A stretch of DNA of 64,000 nucleotides from Hepsetus odoe (Eukaryota; Chordata; Actinopteri; Characiformes; Hepsetidae): assembly GCA_017165825.1 (NCBI GenBank), contig CM029383.1:5198998-5262997 (forward strand). The letters run 5' to 3'. The notes beneath the pieces were generated by a model. It was given only the letters and a program-made list of their open reading frames with translations, was not told where the DNA came from and did not search any database. Positions 48,901 to 63,900 of this stretch are shown one piece after another. Each line of letters starts with the position of its first letter. Position 1 is the first letter of the stretch. Both the position numbers and the translations under genes were made by a program.

Positions 48901-51900
48901 AGCTAGATGGAGCTCTTTCCCAATTTAACCACCCACCCAGCTTCAGCGTTTTTCAGCACAAGGTGTAAGTGAAAGTGACTATTTGTCACTTGGAGCACAC
49001 CAAAATGCTTCTGCTGTGTTAACATTGTTACCAAGTGAAGCAGCGGGTAGCCATACAGCCAGCGCCTGGGAGGCGGTGTGGGGGAGTCAAGGGCAGCCGA
49101 TATTCAAGAGAACCTCAAGGTGGCCCAATGATCAGGACTCAAACCCTACAAGCCTCTGATCTTGGGGCCTATTACTATACCAGTAGTCCACTGGTGCTCG
49201 AATGATTGTTTCCACTTAAGAAAGCCATAGTGCAGCGGTTCCCTAATGCTGGTCCTGGAGATCTAGAGTGCAGAACAATCTGACGAGAAGGGGACGAGAA
49301 CAATCTGACGAGAAGGGGAACTACCAAACTGTGCTGGAAATCCATGAATGTCATTGGGCACCCAATGTTCCTTAATGATGGCATGCTTTAATAAGTTTGC
49401 CCAAAATTCTCTGATGAGCAAATCAGATTCACCTGAGAGTCTTTTAAATACACACTTTATTCAAACACACTCAATGTATTAGTTATTTATAAAAAAATAT
49501 TAGCATATTTTTGGGGTACTAGTTTATTATTTGTTAGAGATACCAGTCATTGGTTTTATTATGTAGTTAAGTTGTTGATAACCCTATTGCTAACCCTAAA
49601 CTTATTTCTAACCCTAACCCTAGGTTATTTGTTTTTGAATACGTGGTTTGGGGATTAGTTACTGTTTTGAATATGTGATTGAGTTATTGGTTGGAATATG
49701 TGGTTGGGATGTTGGTTATGGGTTGGAGTATGTGGTTGGAATATTGGTTATGGGTTGGAATATGTGGTTGGGATATTGGTTATGGGTTGGAGTATGTGGT
49801 TGGGATATTGGTTATGGGTTGGAGTATGTGGTTGGGATATTGGTTATGGGTTGGAATATGTGGTTGGGATATTGGTTATGGGTTGGAATATGTGGTTGGG
49901 ATATTGGTTATTGAGGGGTTTTGGCTGAAAATTGGTTATTGATGGGCTGGGATAGTGGTCGGAAAAAGTTTATTTCATTCCTTAAATGCCATTTTGACCT
50001 GGGGCATTTATATGCCACTGATCATAGCAGTACACACTTGATAGCAGTGGTTCCTGAGCCACAGTCAAAGCGGAACTCTACGTATCCTCCCACCATGGTC
50101 ACAGACAAAAAGTCTCTGCTGTCTGAATCTTCACTGTAGAGCAGAGTGCCATCATAGGCTGCAGGCAAGAAGGTCATCTCAAACTCCACAAAGGACAGGA
50201 AGTGCCACGAAGGCTGCGGCCAGGCCACGCTCAGGTAAGAAGCCAGAGTCTCATTAAAATGAGGGAGAAAGAGGAAGAAAGCTGCAAAGTGAATAAAGAT
50301 GCTGTCAGTCTGATTGCACAATTTTATTACAAAGCTGAAAGTGTTTTATTGCTTGGTGAGGGTTTCACTTGCCTTCCTGGCACCATGGACCTCTGTAGCC
50401 AAGTGGACAGAGGCAGACGTAGTTGTCTGCCCGGTGTGCATGGCACACGCCTCCGTTCTCACATTTGACACCCATACACACATTGTCACTGCACTCCCCT
50501 GCCACCACAAATACATATTACACTCAGCAAAACAGCACAACAATCCTAACAGCAGGGGTGGGGAAGGTATTCCAGTCATACAGTATTTGAGTGCTAGCTA
50601 TTAGAGTGTATATTTGAAGACTATAGTTTCATAATGCACCAAAAGAGGGCACCACAGAACAGTCAAGCCCACTGATGCTACATGAATGGAACACAGGTCT
50701 GCTCTGCTTTAGCCCCTCTAAATGAGAGCAATATGAGAGAAAGGAGAGGTGAGGGGTTGAAGGGGGCAACACACATTCCTTGACTTGCTCTGCTCACCTA
50801 CGTCTGCCCCGCTCAGAGCATGCCCCACAGGCCATAGCCTCATGTCAATCATCCTGCCATTGACAGAGAGCCTCTGGATGCAGCCCCGGAAGCCCCGGTT
50901 GGTCCCAGCCACCTTGGCCAGCCAGTAAATGGAGGGTGATCCACCAAGGTAAAGCAGAGTGCGAAAGGTGATCTTAGTGAACTCGCCCTGCCGTGTGGGA
51001 AGAGAAAGAAAAGCAGAACAGTATCCGATTACTGCTTTACAGAAGTAAAGGTAGTCAAAAAACTAATCAGCCTAGGTCATAAGTTATCACTATGAACAAA
51101 GAACGGATGTTGAAGCTGACATCAAGGCACCCCGACTTTAGATGATTCACATGTGTTCATCATTTCAACTGGAATAAAATAGGAATTAAAATGAAAATAG
51201 TCTTTGTTTTTTATTTGGCCAATAATTATACACTGCAATGCAAAAAAGGACACTTTTTCAAGAGAAATTATCCTAAATCTAGATCATACTGTAAGAATAT
51301 TAAATTCTTATATTCATTAAGACGGTTCATTTTTACTTGTGTAAAGTCAGTATATCTTAGTAACAGCAGATCATTTCGCTTGGCTCAGCACAATCTGATG
51401 CTTTTGATAAATGATTATTTTTTCATTATTAAGAATTTTTAATATTATTAAGGTCAATTCTGAGCATAAACCATTATTCTTGCAGCAATCATAAATAGCG
51501 CTATCAGCTGAGTGCACTCATCAGTAGCAGCAGAGCAAAGTAAAGTCAATGGGCACCTCAGCATGTTTGGAGGAGAATGCTAATTAACAAAACGTCTATT
51601 ATTTACGGCTGATATTCTGATGATATTCTGATATTCAAACCTTTTTGTGTAAAAATCAGCTGATGTTGATATTGAAAGCAGTTTTTAAACGCTGTAATTA
51701 GCACAACATCCTGGATGCGAAAGATATAATGTATGCATTTCTATGGATCTATTTGAGGAAAAATGAGGATATTTTAGTATTTTAGCCCAGTATCTCACTG
51801 ACACCTAAACTTTCTGCAAAGAAAATCATTAAATATTGTTTTGAAATATCAGCCAAGTCAAGGAAATAAAAAAAAAGGAAAGGAAATGTGTCACAATATT

Positions 51901-54900
51901 GACATGACACCATCATGAGTCATTGAGAGAGAGGCAATTATGCTTTCTGGGACATCAGGCCACAGATGGGCGTGGCTACATTGGGTATTAAACCTGCAAT
52001 TTTCTAACAATGAGCCCAACCATTACACAGTTTCCCACAATTCTTTGTAATTCTGTAATGTATTTAAAACCTGTATATGTTGTGTTGACATGCATGTTTG
52101 CACAGGCAGTAAACCACTGTACACAGTGTCTTCTTTTCCAAGAAAAATGTTAAGAAATGATGGGTGACTCAAGATTCCTGCACACTACTGAACATCAGAA
52201 CCAGGTCAATTTGAAATCAAAATGTTGCCAACATGCCAACCACACTGTGTCTCACCGCAGAGCGTCCAGTGACTGATGTGTTGTTGTCCACTCTTAGCCA
52301 GCCATTAAGACCCTCTCTGGACACAGTCACTGTGTGCCACACTCCCAGCTTTACCCCACTCCCAGCCATTATGTGGCCTGCTCCTGTCCCACAGTTGTAC
52401 CTGCAAGCACACATCGATTATAAAATATTAAACGTCCATCAATCGGTTACTTGATAATATATAAAATGGCACTGCTCATATGTTGGACCTGAAGTGAAGT
52501 TTTCCTCTGACAAGGGACAGGGAGGCAAAGTCCCCTTCGCCTTGATCATTCTCCCCACAGTACAGCAAGAGGCCATCTTCACTCTCCGCCTACAAGAAAG
52601 AAGAAAAATGCTGCTAATCTAGTACTCAAAGACAGCAATGTCAGTGAGAAGCAAACATTTTAACCAGGTTTAATGGATTGTTAGTCACATTAGTGCAAGC
52701 AGTTGTGCTTGAAGGTTTGTGAACCTTTTAGAATTTCTTATTAAAAAAACTAAATCTTAAAAGCAGATGAAGAACTTCAGCGAGGAGTATAACGGGAGAA
52801 GGATGTTGAGGATGGAGCTGCCAGGCAAGAGAAGAGGAAGGACAATAAGGAGGTTTATGAATGTGCTGAGAGAGGACATGCAGGGCGATTTGAAAGAGGA
52901 AGATGCAGAGGACTGGAAGAAATGGAAACGAAAGGTCCACTGTAGCCATCTCTGATTGGAGCAGCCAAAAGAAGAAGAGTTTCAGCTCTTTCAGCACCAG
53001 TGTTGTGATCAGACTTTAAAAGACTCACCACTCACCCCTGGTTGTCATCTTACTGAATGAAAACCGCTGACTTTAATTTTAGTTCAGATTAAATGTTAAT
53101 CCTTCATGTTCACAAACTTTTGCCATTTAAAGCTGTAATTTTGGATCATTTTTCTCAACAAACAAATGACCAGTTATAACATTTTTCTTCTCATTTCTGT
53201 AGCTGCACTGGCTTTATCGACTTTTAGAAGTTTTCTGAAAATGTGCTCATGTTTTAGGACATTCCAAACATGCAAAAAAATGAACTAAACCATTTTCTTA
53301 CCTTGAACTCAAGTATAAGTTCAAACGAGTAATAAGAGTTCTTTAAAGGTTCAAAGGCCACGTAGGAGTATCCGTTGAACTTTGGAAACCGCACAGCCAC
53401 AGCTACACAGACACAAACAGAAACCCAAAATGAGATTATTAGATTATGTCCTTTAACAATGTATTGGCATAAAACCTTTTGTAAACCAAACACCTAAACC
53501 ATCACGTACCTGCATTTGTATTTGCTTATTTGGTTTCTGATGCTGGGTGACACACTGTTATAAAAAAGACAAACATTTTGATGGTTGCTACTGTCTTTAG
53601 TAAATCATTCTGCGTCAGAAACCACGCAAGCAAGTCTATCTGAGATCACTTCAGCGCAGCCTGCTGTGATGTGCGTCTGATTATTTAAAGGTGAATTCTT
53701 CAAGATGATAAGTCTGTAAATCTATAAGCTTATGGATAAATCTATGAGCTTCTTAAGCTACAAGCCTTGGACAAAATCACAGAAATGGTGAAGTTTGCAG
53801 TCCAAATTTGTTTCTCTGTTTCACAGAAAGATAGGACTGTTCAACAAGAAAGAATTACATGGATGAAAAGAAGGTATGCCGGGCCAAGAAAGGCAGATCG
53901 GTGGAGGTGGATAAGCAAATTGTTTTACAGGGCATGACACTGCCTTGCAGACTAACTCCTGAGTACGTTCTCCCTGTGTGCTGGAGGGAAGGTCACCGCT
54001 GCTGTCTGGATGCTGAGGCCAGTCAAGCAGAAAGCAAAGTGCCTGTGTGCTGATCTGTAAGCTTAACATCTGCCACCAGCGATGAGACGAGTGTGAGAGA
54101 GCACAAAGAACGCCAGCATTGGGCCCTTCAGCACTTTTTCTGCCAAGTTCAGATCAGTGTCATGACCTTTTTAACACTTTACTTAAAGAGATGGCTTGGA
54201 GAGGGACCGTGTGACATCGAAGTGCCCTGTATGTCGTCACAAAATATTAGTGATCCTTGGTTCAAAACATATGGTGTGGATGAAATGTTGGGGATGTCTT
54301 GCATTTATTTATTTAATAGTCACAAATCTATATTTTACCAGCCAATAGAAAAGCATTAAAATCTTTACTTCCATCAAGATATACTGTGTGTATCTACAAA
54401 TGGTGTATTCTAGCGGTTCTCCTTTTAAGCTGAAAAAGGAAAAGAATGTTTGGTTCAAACCTTTGAATGTGTTTGATGTGATGGAGGTTGTGACTGACAG
54501 AGAGGATCAAAGACTAAAAGAGGAATTTGAAATTCTAAATGTTTGCTTAATTGAGTCTTTAAGATTCGGAAGAGTTACTCATGGTGAAATGGATTTTTGC
54601 TGTAAATCTTTATTTACTTTATTACAGTGATGAGGACCAGGGGTCACAGTGTCTGCAACACAAATAGAGACCAGTAAACCTACATGTGGCTTCAGAAACA
54701 TCAGGAGTGATCAGACAAGTAGCAGCAGATATGAATGGGAGGGGTTATAAGAAGCTAGTGAGAACCAGCTATGCTATGAGGATTGAAGGCGGTGACACAG
54801 ACAGCAGAGCTGGAGGTTTCAGAGTTAAAGATGTTGAGATTTGCACTGGGAGTGATGAGGATGGATTAATAATGAGTATATTAGAGGGACAGCTCACACT

Positions 54901-57900
54901 GGAGAGTTTGGAGACAAGATTAGAGAAATAAGATTGCATTGGTTTGGACATGTACAAAGATTATATATATATCAATTATATATTGGGAGAAGGACATTGA
55001 GGATGGTACTGCCTGGCAAGAAGAGAAGAGGAAGGAGGTTTATGGATGTGGTGAGAGAGGACATGCATGTGGTCAGTGCGAAAGAGGAAGATGCAAAGGA
55101 CTGGAAGAAATGGAAATGCTGCTGATCCCAAACAGGTTCAGATTATGCCAAGTACTACAGACAATTTTTCAAACATCAGACAGTGATAATAGTTTTTTAT
55201 GAGGGACCTTGGGGAGCATTAATCCTTAAGATGTCTGGTTCCTATCACCACTTCTGCAGTTTCCAATGAAACACCTTGAATGACTTTGTTTCCTAATGAT
55301 TGTTTCGAGCCTTCAGGAGCAGGTTAATGATGAGCCACACTGCTAGAGGCCTGGCCAAAAAGTAACTTTATGTAAATCCATTATATAACCAAGGACCCTG
55401 GTAACTCACCATCTGTGCAGGTTTCTCCACCTCGGCCGAGAGCACAATGGCAGCGCGAGCCTCCATTATCATAGTCATCGAGGCAGACGCTGTTAGGTGG
55501 ACATGCTGTGTCCTCACAGGACAGATCATTCAGCCGCCTCACTGACCCTGCCCAGTGGTTCACTGGGACATGGGGTACTGGGGCTGGAGTCTCTGGCTTT
55601 GAGAATGAGGGGTAAGGTCTGCTAGCTGTAGGTGCTGTTGTGGAGTCAAAGCTGGAAGTGTTCCTCTTATAGGTAACATCACTTAAGCTTGCACGAGATG
55701 CTGAATTTCCCAAAGTTGTTCTACTGTCTTGCATTACAGGAAGGTCGTGCATCAGCTGGAAAAAAGCAGTGATATATGTATATGTTTCTTTTCATGCAGG
55801 AGTAAAGCATTATTTCACCAGAAAAGATCCTCAAACCTCTGGAGTGAAGATTTCAGTGTCATAGTCATCTGAATCATCGCCATTCAGCTGGGGGTTCATC
55901 TGGTGGCCACTGCCAGCTTCCTGCACACCTGCAATGGCAGCGACTGATGAACTGACAGAATGCATAGGCTTCTCGCTTGCTTTCCAAACATGACAAGCAA
56001 CAATCCCAGCTTAGATCTTCACAGACATGAACATTCCCAATAGCTGTAGGCCTTTATAATGGAAAACCTTCATTGAGTAGAGTAGAGTAGAGTGATCTTT
56101 TATTATCCCACGAATGGGAAATTTGGGCGTTACAGGGCTCTTAAAAAAGACAGGTGTACAGAAAGAGAAGAAAAAATATATAAAGATATAGAGAGAGAAC
56201 AGGAACAAGTACAGGAGAAAAAAAGAGGAGCTATAAATAAATAATAAATTAACTATCTATATACATCTATATATATATACATATACATATCTACAATATA
56301 CACGGTAATAAGTTATGAATGAATTATACATATAAATAACAAGTAGCAAAATATAAATATAGCAAAAATATGAATATAAATGTAATAATAAATAATAAAT
56401 GTAATAATAATAATAATAATATAATATACAATACAGTAATAATAATAATAATAATAATATATATTATAATATATAACAATAATAAACAAGTAGTGTAATG
56501 TTATATTATGATGTTATGATGAGTTGTGGAGTCTTATTGCAGCAGGTAGGAATGACCTGCGGTAGCGTTCTTTCTTAGTGTTTGTTTCAATACAGTGGGC
56601 CACAACGAAACACAAACTGTGCATTTCACCCTCATGCTGCTATTTGAAGCTCAAGGGTACCTCGGGCAACCAACTGGACTGGGATTCAAACCCATGAGCT
56701 TCAGATCCTGGGACCAACTCCCTAACACCTAGTCCCCAGCTGCCTCTAATATGCCCCTAAGATGCCCAAATGCCCCCTAATATTTAAACAATGTAAAAGT
56801 TCACACTAGAAGTCCTTACTTTCCTCCTATGGTTGCAAAGCTGCAGAAACAGCCTAATTTAAAATGATTGCTTTTGTGATTTCACAAAATTCAACAAATG
56901 TGAAAAAATCTGGTCAGATCTGTGAAAGCGTCTACACCAAGCTAGAGTAGAGTGATCTTTTATTATCCCACGAATGGGAAATTTGGGCGTTACAGGGCTC
57001 TTAAAAAAAGACAGATGTACAGAAAGAGAAGAAAAAATATATAAAGATATAGAGAGACTACTTTACACGTTCACTGACAAACACCCTCAAACTCACTAAG
57101 TGTCCAGACGGGGTCTGTAACTGGGCTTGGCTGGCTTTCTCCATACATGTTGGCAGCTCGCATTATGAACTGGTACTGTGTATGAGGACTCATGCCTCTC
57201 AGAAGCATGGAGTAGGTCTCTGCTGGCAGCCTGATGGATGTCCATTCAGTGTCCAGCTGTGGTCTAAACATCAGAGGAAATAAAGAGTTAACAAAGTGCA
57301 CAGAACTACAACTCAACGCTGTTGTTTACAATAAAACCTGGAATACATCGAACTGCAGCTTTTGCGATTTCTTCCAGCAACAGATTTTCATTTCATGTTC
57401 CATCTTCTCCTAAAATACTCCCTTTAGTTTTTATATAAGTGTGTAAAGCATTATAAAGTCTGAATCTTTTTTGATCTTATAGTATCTGAATCTGGTCTTT
57501 TACTTGAAAACATTTATTCTGTTACATTTGGGCTAGTGGTAGGCTACCTGCCTACAGACCTATGGATCAAGGTTGGAATCCCACCTCTAGCACTACCACC
57601 ACTGGGTCCCTGAGCAAGACCCTTAACCCTGAGTTGCTCCAGGGGGGGACTGTCCCTGTAATCAGGACATGGAAGTCGCTCTGGATAAGAGCATCTGCTA
57701 AATGCCGTAAATGTAACTCTCATTGATTATAAAATAAATATGTCTTAGCATGTCATATGATTCGCTTATTGTTACAGTTAAAAATAGCACTAAAACACTC
57801 TCCATTCATTCATTTGTTTTCTGGTTGGCTATTTTGGCTTGATTTTTCAAATGTGTTCATTAATTGGCATAATAGAAACATTTTAATTCAATTTTTACAT

Positions 57901-60900
57901 ATTTTCTGTTTCTCTGGTTGCTGAGACTTTATTAGTTAGCTTTAATTTGGAGCTTTTGTCTTGTTTTTTTTTTAATTATACTTTTCTATACTTTTCTTTT
58001 AAATTATACTTTTTTAATACTCCAACAGGCCGAAAACAAAAACAAAAACATTGATGTGAGGTATCACAAAGCAACATTTCCTTCATTTGCAACATTTCCT
58101 TAATTTCCTTCATTTCTTTCAAGAAATTAAACATGTATTTTCCCTTAGAGCTCATATAAGTCACACAGTCTGTAAGGCCATTACTCTACCTGATGCCAGA
58201 ACAACAGTCCTATTCAACAGCTTCCACTAAAATGCATCAATATTGCTACAACTCTGTTCCACTGCTGCGATGCTGCTTTTTGACTGGGGTTTAATGGAAC
58301 TAGGCAGCACTGGTTGGGAGAGGGCCATCTGGTTGCCATGAATAAGACAGACACCGTGCGAATAAAAGGCTTTCTGAAACTTTTCATTTACACAGATCTA
58401 CATAAATAGCCTTGCTCAGTCATGAGCAGCTCCGGACCACCATTGAGACCCAGCCTAACATGCATGCTATATTGCTCCTCAACAGTCTGGCTGACTGAAC
58501 TGAATGGACATGCTCCTAAAAAGCTGCTTTTCAGCACCCCAGTAGACTTCAGACAATAGAGCAAGTCACGTCCTTCACTGATCTAAGTGTGTGGTCCCAC
58601 GATAATGCCTATTAACAGACATTTGTCTGTAAAGGCTCACATCGAAGTAGTTTTCCCATCATCTGTCCAAGTCAAAAGGCATGTATGACAACACAGTTAG
58701 TTCTTTAATATTCTCTGTTAAAATGGAGCTTCTGCAGTGAACAAGCAGCCTTTGGCTTCATTCCCTCTTTATCATTTTCCTTTAAACTGAAGTTCCTGCA
58801 CTGAGAATGCAGGTTATCAGAAGAGGATAGGAATGGCAAGATAAGATATTTATGGGTTGCTTATGGTAAAATGTGTGACACTGATTCCCATAAAGGCCTC
58901 ATAAAAGCAGATAAGCTTCGAGCAGTCTCTCTAGATTCAATAAAGCAGTCTGTCTGTTCACCACCATATGTCCAAAAGTCTGTAGAAAGCTGCTCGTCCA
59001 TAGTTACTTCTGAAATCAAAGGGGTTTGTTCCCCCTTTGTGGCAATAACAGTTTTGAGTTTCATTCAAGCACTAGATGTTGAAATGCTGGAGTGAGGATT
59101 TGATTTCATGCAGCCACGAGGGCATTAGTGAGATCTCCATCACTCCAGAGAACACAGAAAACTCAGTTAAATGGGTTCTGGATGCTCTGGGACAGTATTT
59201 TCACTATCCTCTGTTAAGCTAGAGAGCACACGTGTGATTTAGTGCAGAATCTTCTCAGTATGAATTTTTGGTAAAACCTTCGTTTAAATTAAATCATAGA
59301 AAAGGGAAAGCAAGCTCTGACCATCTTACACTGGAAAGCACTGTTGTGTTCTTCACCATCATACCTGATGTAAGACACGAGGAAGTACAAGACAGGGGGA
59401 CTGCCCTCACTTAAATCTGGTTGCCATGACAACGCAACCTCTGTGTCTGACACTGCCGTAACCCTGGGCTCAGGAGGGGCAGCTGGGTGCATGCAGTGAT
59501 CTGCTGACGGAAAAAAAAGGAAAAATGTAAGGCATCTTTACATGTTGACGGTTCGCCTATGGAGAGCATAGCTCAAAATAATGCATTTACTGATACCAGT
59601 CCACTTTCAGACTGACCGTTTCTGGTGCTGATGCTTCGGGGCATGCTGGGCCAGCCCTGTCCTGCCCATCCATAAGCCCCCACAGTAACTGAATACTCAG
59701 CAGCCACTTTCAGATTCCCAATGATCGTGCTCTGGGAAACACACAAGATAAACCTGAAGAGCATTATGATTTGTTCCCGAATCTGCTCTTCATGAGAGGA
59801 GTGGCCACACAAATGGGCAAATAACCCATTTTTAAGTTTTGAACATGGGAATTCAAATTTCTTAGAAAGTTTTTGCATCATTTAACCATTAAAAAGTAAA
59901 TAAAGATGTCCGATATGTAAATTGCCCCTTGTTTTATTCGATCCTTTTAAAGAAATCGCTTTATCAGGTTCACATTAACCTGTGTTGGTTTCCTGGTTGT
60001 TTTAATATTAAAAGTAATATTTAAATAATATATAAATAATATTAAAAGTAAAAAATGCCCAACATTCCTGTGTTCACTATGGCACCAAAAGCTATTCCAC
60101 TTGTACCCAAACCAAAGGGATTGCTATTGCAGGAGAAGTCACTTACATTTTTAATGATGGTAATAAGAGGAATGTTCCAACATACAAAGCTTACTACCTT
60201 GGCACTCTACAAAAAATAACAAGGAATGGTTTGAGAAACATAAAGAGTTTAAATTGTTGCCTTGGTAACCAAGTTCCCCAGATCTCAGATCTGGAACAAG
60301 TTTCTTTAAGCATCTGCTCATGACACCTTGGTGCCAGATACCACAGGGTCCCATCAGAGCTCTTGGAGAGTCCACAGTGGGTTAGAGATGTTTAAGCAGC
60401 AAGTGGAGACGAACAGAATGTCTGTTAGTTAGTCATAATGTTTTGCCTCATCTTTATTTAGATAGAAGTAAATAAAATCCTACTTTTGAACATATTAGAA
60501 CATCTGCTTTCCACTCACAACCACCGTAAATAATTTCTACTTTGTAGGCTTCTCTACAATAAACATCCACCCTGAATGTTTTATGTCTGAGTGACTGAAA
60601 AAGCAGGGTATTGTGAATGACTGGAACTGTTTTAAAGAAAAACCTTAATTTGAACCAACATCTCTGTTCCTCAGTGTCAGAAACACGAAACAGCATATCG
60701 GTTTCACAGTAGATACTGAATCATTTATAGTTTATACTGAACTCAGCTTATACTGAACAGCTTTCAGGATCAAATTCTTTTTTTTTTCGAGGCTTTTAGT
60801 CAAAAACATTAGCAGAAATTTCCAGAAATTCCAAAAATTAATCATCAGTGCATTTTCCATCTTCTCATCAATGTAATGACTTACAAACTGCGCATGGCCA

Positions 60901-63900
60901 TTAATCTGCACCTGAAACACACAGGACATACACACCCAGTTTATTTATTATCATTTCAATTTGGCAAAAAAACAAGTTCTTGAGAAAAATCCACTCTTAC
61001 TTTATTCCGCATGTCTAAGCTGATGGGAACGTTCACCACTTTTTCTTCTGCCCCTGAGGAATTGCTTTTTATTTCTGTACAGATGACCTTTAAAAGAAAG
61101 ACAGACTTCCCATTGAATCAAAAACCATAAGCATCGTAAAGTGCAAAAAGAAAGCAGTAAAAGGTGCAGAGTTTTAAATACAGACAGAGCTTAAATCCAG
61201 TTCTATACATTTCTATTTCTACCCGCTGGTTTCATGTCACATCCCTGTTCTTCACACCTATCTAGTCCTGTCTAGTCTCTTTTAGAGCACTTTTCGCTGA
61301 GCACAGAAAACATCCAGGATTCCAGTCTGTTTTCTCAGCTCTCTCCCCTCTTCACCTTCCCGGTTCAATTTAGTACTTTATCAAGAACAGAAATGCTCTG
61401 GCTGATGCCATTTTCACTCACTTGCTTCCACACCCGTGACACTTAATGAGATTTGTTGAGCAGAGAGACACAGAAAACTAATTTATCAATCACTACTGAC
61501 TGACCAACTCGCAAAACTCATGATCTGTTCAGTTTAAAAGAAACATTATCCTGGATCTTTCTGCCACATCGACCCACCCCCAGTGTGTGAAATACTCAAT
61601 GGCACTCTGGGGGTCCTCTAAGCCTAGTTGTTTTGTTCACCTGGGTGCTGATGGGGTACAGTTGGATCCCAACAGAATGCACAATGATTTGTTGCAAACA
61701 GCGTTGCTGTTACTTTGCTTTTGATGATTTTTCTTGATAGCCTCACATATTTTGATGTTAAAGATCGGCTATATCACACTGGACCGTCTGCATGAGCTGC
61801 TGCTACAAAGATTAACAACATTTACATTTACATTTACAGCATTCAGCAGACGCTCTTATCCAGAGTGACTTCCATGTCCTAACTACAGGGACAGTCCTCC
61901 TGGAAACACTCAGGGTTAAGGGTCTTGCTCAGGGACCCAGTGGTGGTAGTGCTAGAGGGGGGATTCAAACCTGGGACCTCTTGATCCATCGGTTCCATAG
62001 GCATGTGTCCTACCACTAGACCACCACCACCCCACTTAAACAGAAGCACCACTATTAGCTAACTGAACCTCAAATTACAGACTCCAACAGGCTCCTTTAT
62101 AGTAGCTCATACTTCACCAGAACTCATAGATAAATCGATTCATTTACAAACTGCACTTTCCCTTTTTATCCATCTTGATAACCCATTGTCGACCAGAAGA
62201 GGATGGGTTCCCCTTTTGAGTCTTTGTTCCTCCCAAGGTGTCTTCCTCCACTTTTAGGGAGATTTGCCTCTGTCGCCCTCAGCTTACTCACACAGGGCTC
62301 GAACCCGGATTCTGTAAAGCTGCTTTGTGACAATGACTTTTGTAAAAAAGGGCTTTATAAATATAAAACGACATGACTTGACTTAAAAGGGTCTCAAGTG
62401 AAAAATCAGTCTTGGACCCGTTGAGATCCCCCATATTTCACACCCTGTTCACCTCCCATCCCTTCAGTTATAATATCTCTTTGTTCATTATACTAGTCCT
62501 AGACCAGTCCTAGACCAGTAGGTTACCATGAGGTACCCTTGAGCAAGATATCGTCCTCATCACTGCTCCCTGGGTGCAGTCATTAAAGCCCACTGCTCCT
62601 GCTCCCAGTGTGTGTGTTCACTACTGGTTTGTTTGGATGGGTTAAATGCAGAAGCAGTTTCTTTCAAGAATCATTTATAATAGGTTGTCATTATAGATAA
62701 GAATCATGTAAATGGTTCTGTCCACAATTCTGTATAGAACCACTGATTTTACCAGAAAATGTCTAAAGATCTGTCAGTTTCTCTGAAGCATTGTGTGGAT
62801 GGAAGCAAGGATGGAAGCTGGCATGAGCTAGACAGTTAATGAAGCTGAAATCTGAGGGTGTTTACTGAGCTCATTGTTTAGAGATGTAGCCAAGCCATCA
62901 TTCAGACAGACGCCCATGTTAGCACCGCAGCCAAACACCAAACTTATTGTGTCCAAGTGTTGAACCATGACAGGACAGAACATACTCTCTCAACACAAAA
63001 CCCCTTTAAAAGTGGAAATGAATTGTATTACAGCTTATGCGCTCACCCCTTCACGCCTCAAACTTTATAACGTTATTGTGTTTGAGTTTTAGAGAGCAGA
63101 GCAGAAGCTAAGAAATAATTCACACAAAATAAGAATGACAGTTCAGCGGGAGAGGACGAATGAAAAAAGCTCTACTTGTCTGAACAAACAAGTTCAAATG
63201 GAAAATTGGATTTTCTGAAATCTAATTTATTTTAAAATAAAGTTGCAGAAACTGTGGTTGAAGTCATGCAGATGGAGCATCGGATACAGAGACTGTACTT
63301 TGATTATTCTTTTTATGGGTGACATAAAAATAGAACAGACATGAATTTAAAGGTAATGTTTCAAAATCTTACTATCTTTTCTAATGAAAAGACCAAAAGC
63401 TCAACTGCATTCAAAAGGTATTTTTAAAGACACTAAAGCGTATAAAGGTCAAAAGCAAATATAAATGAATGAATGTTTTTGGTGAGGTTATATAGAGGGG
63501 AAATCACTATTAGTTAATATTAATTAGGGTGAATGTTTAAAAGTAACAAATCAAGATAAGCGGAAATATGACTGATTCTAAAGAGAAGATGGAGAAGAAT
63601 CTAGCCTGGATTTGTATCCTGAATTTCTGAAAGGAGTAAAAAATTGAGTATAAAAAGTGTATTTGAGTAAATCTGTTATATAATACTACTCAATCAAATG
63701 ACAGATCTTCCAAAATAATACTCACACAGTTTACAGTTTCGTGCTCTTGTTTTTGATCTGTGAAATGAGAAGAATAGTGTATTCTAACCTGTTTCGGAGA
63801 TGGATTACCTTGTATCCGGTGATGGTGCTCACATGTCGCCAAGGCATCCTCCACCTTACTGTCACAGCAGTGCAGTTTACGCTCTGAAGCTGAACATCCA

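Larger units (their letters stand above)
61088..63808 (-). other. egflam intron within FN3-1 (about 2.7 kb)
   Basis: Holds a family B copy at 61820-62038 and a partial family A copy at 62500-62665; otherwise nothing recognised. Confidence 0.5.

Noticed and set aside
49648..49942. Three overlapping plus-strand frames with a repeated GWDIGYG-like motif
   Set aside because: Produced by the 32-bp minisatellite, which has no stops in any forward frame; it lies in an egflam intron.
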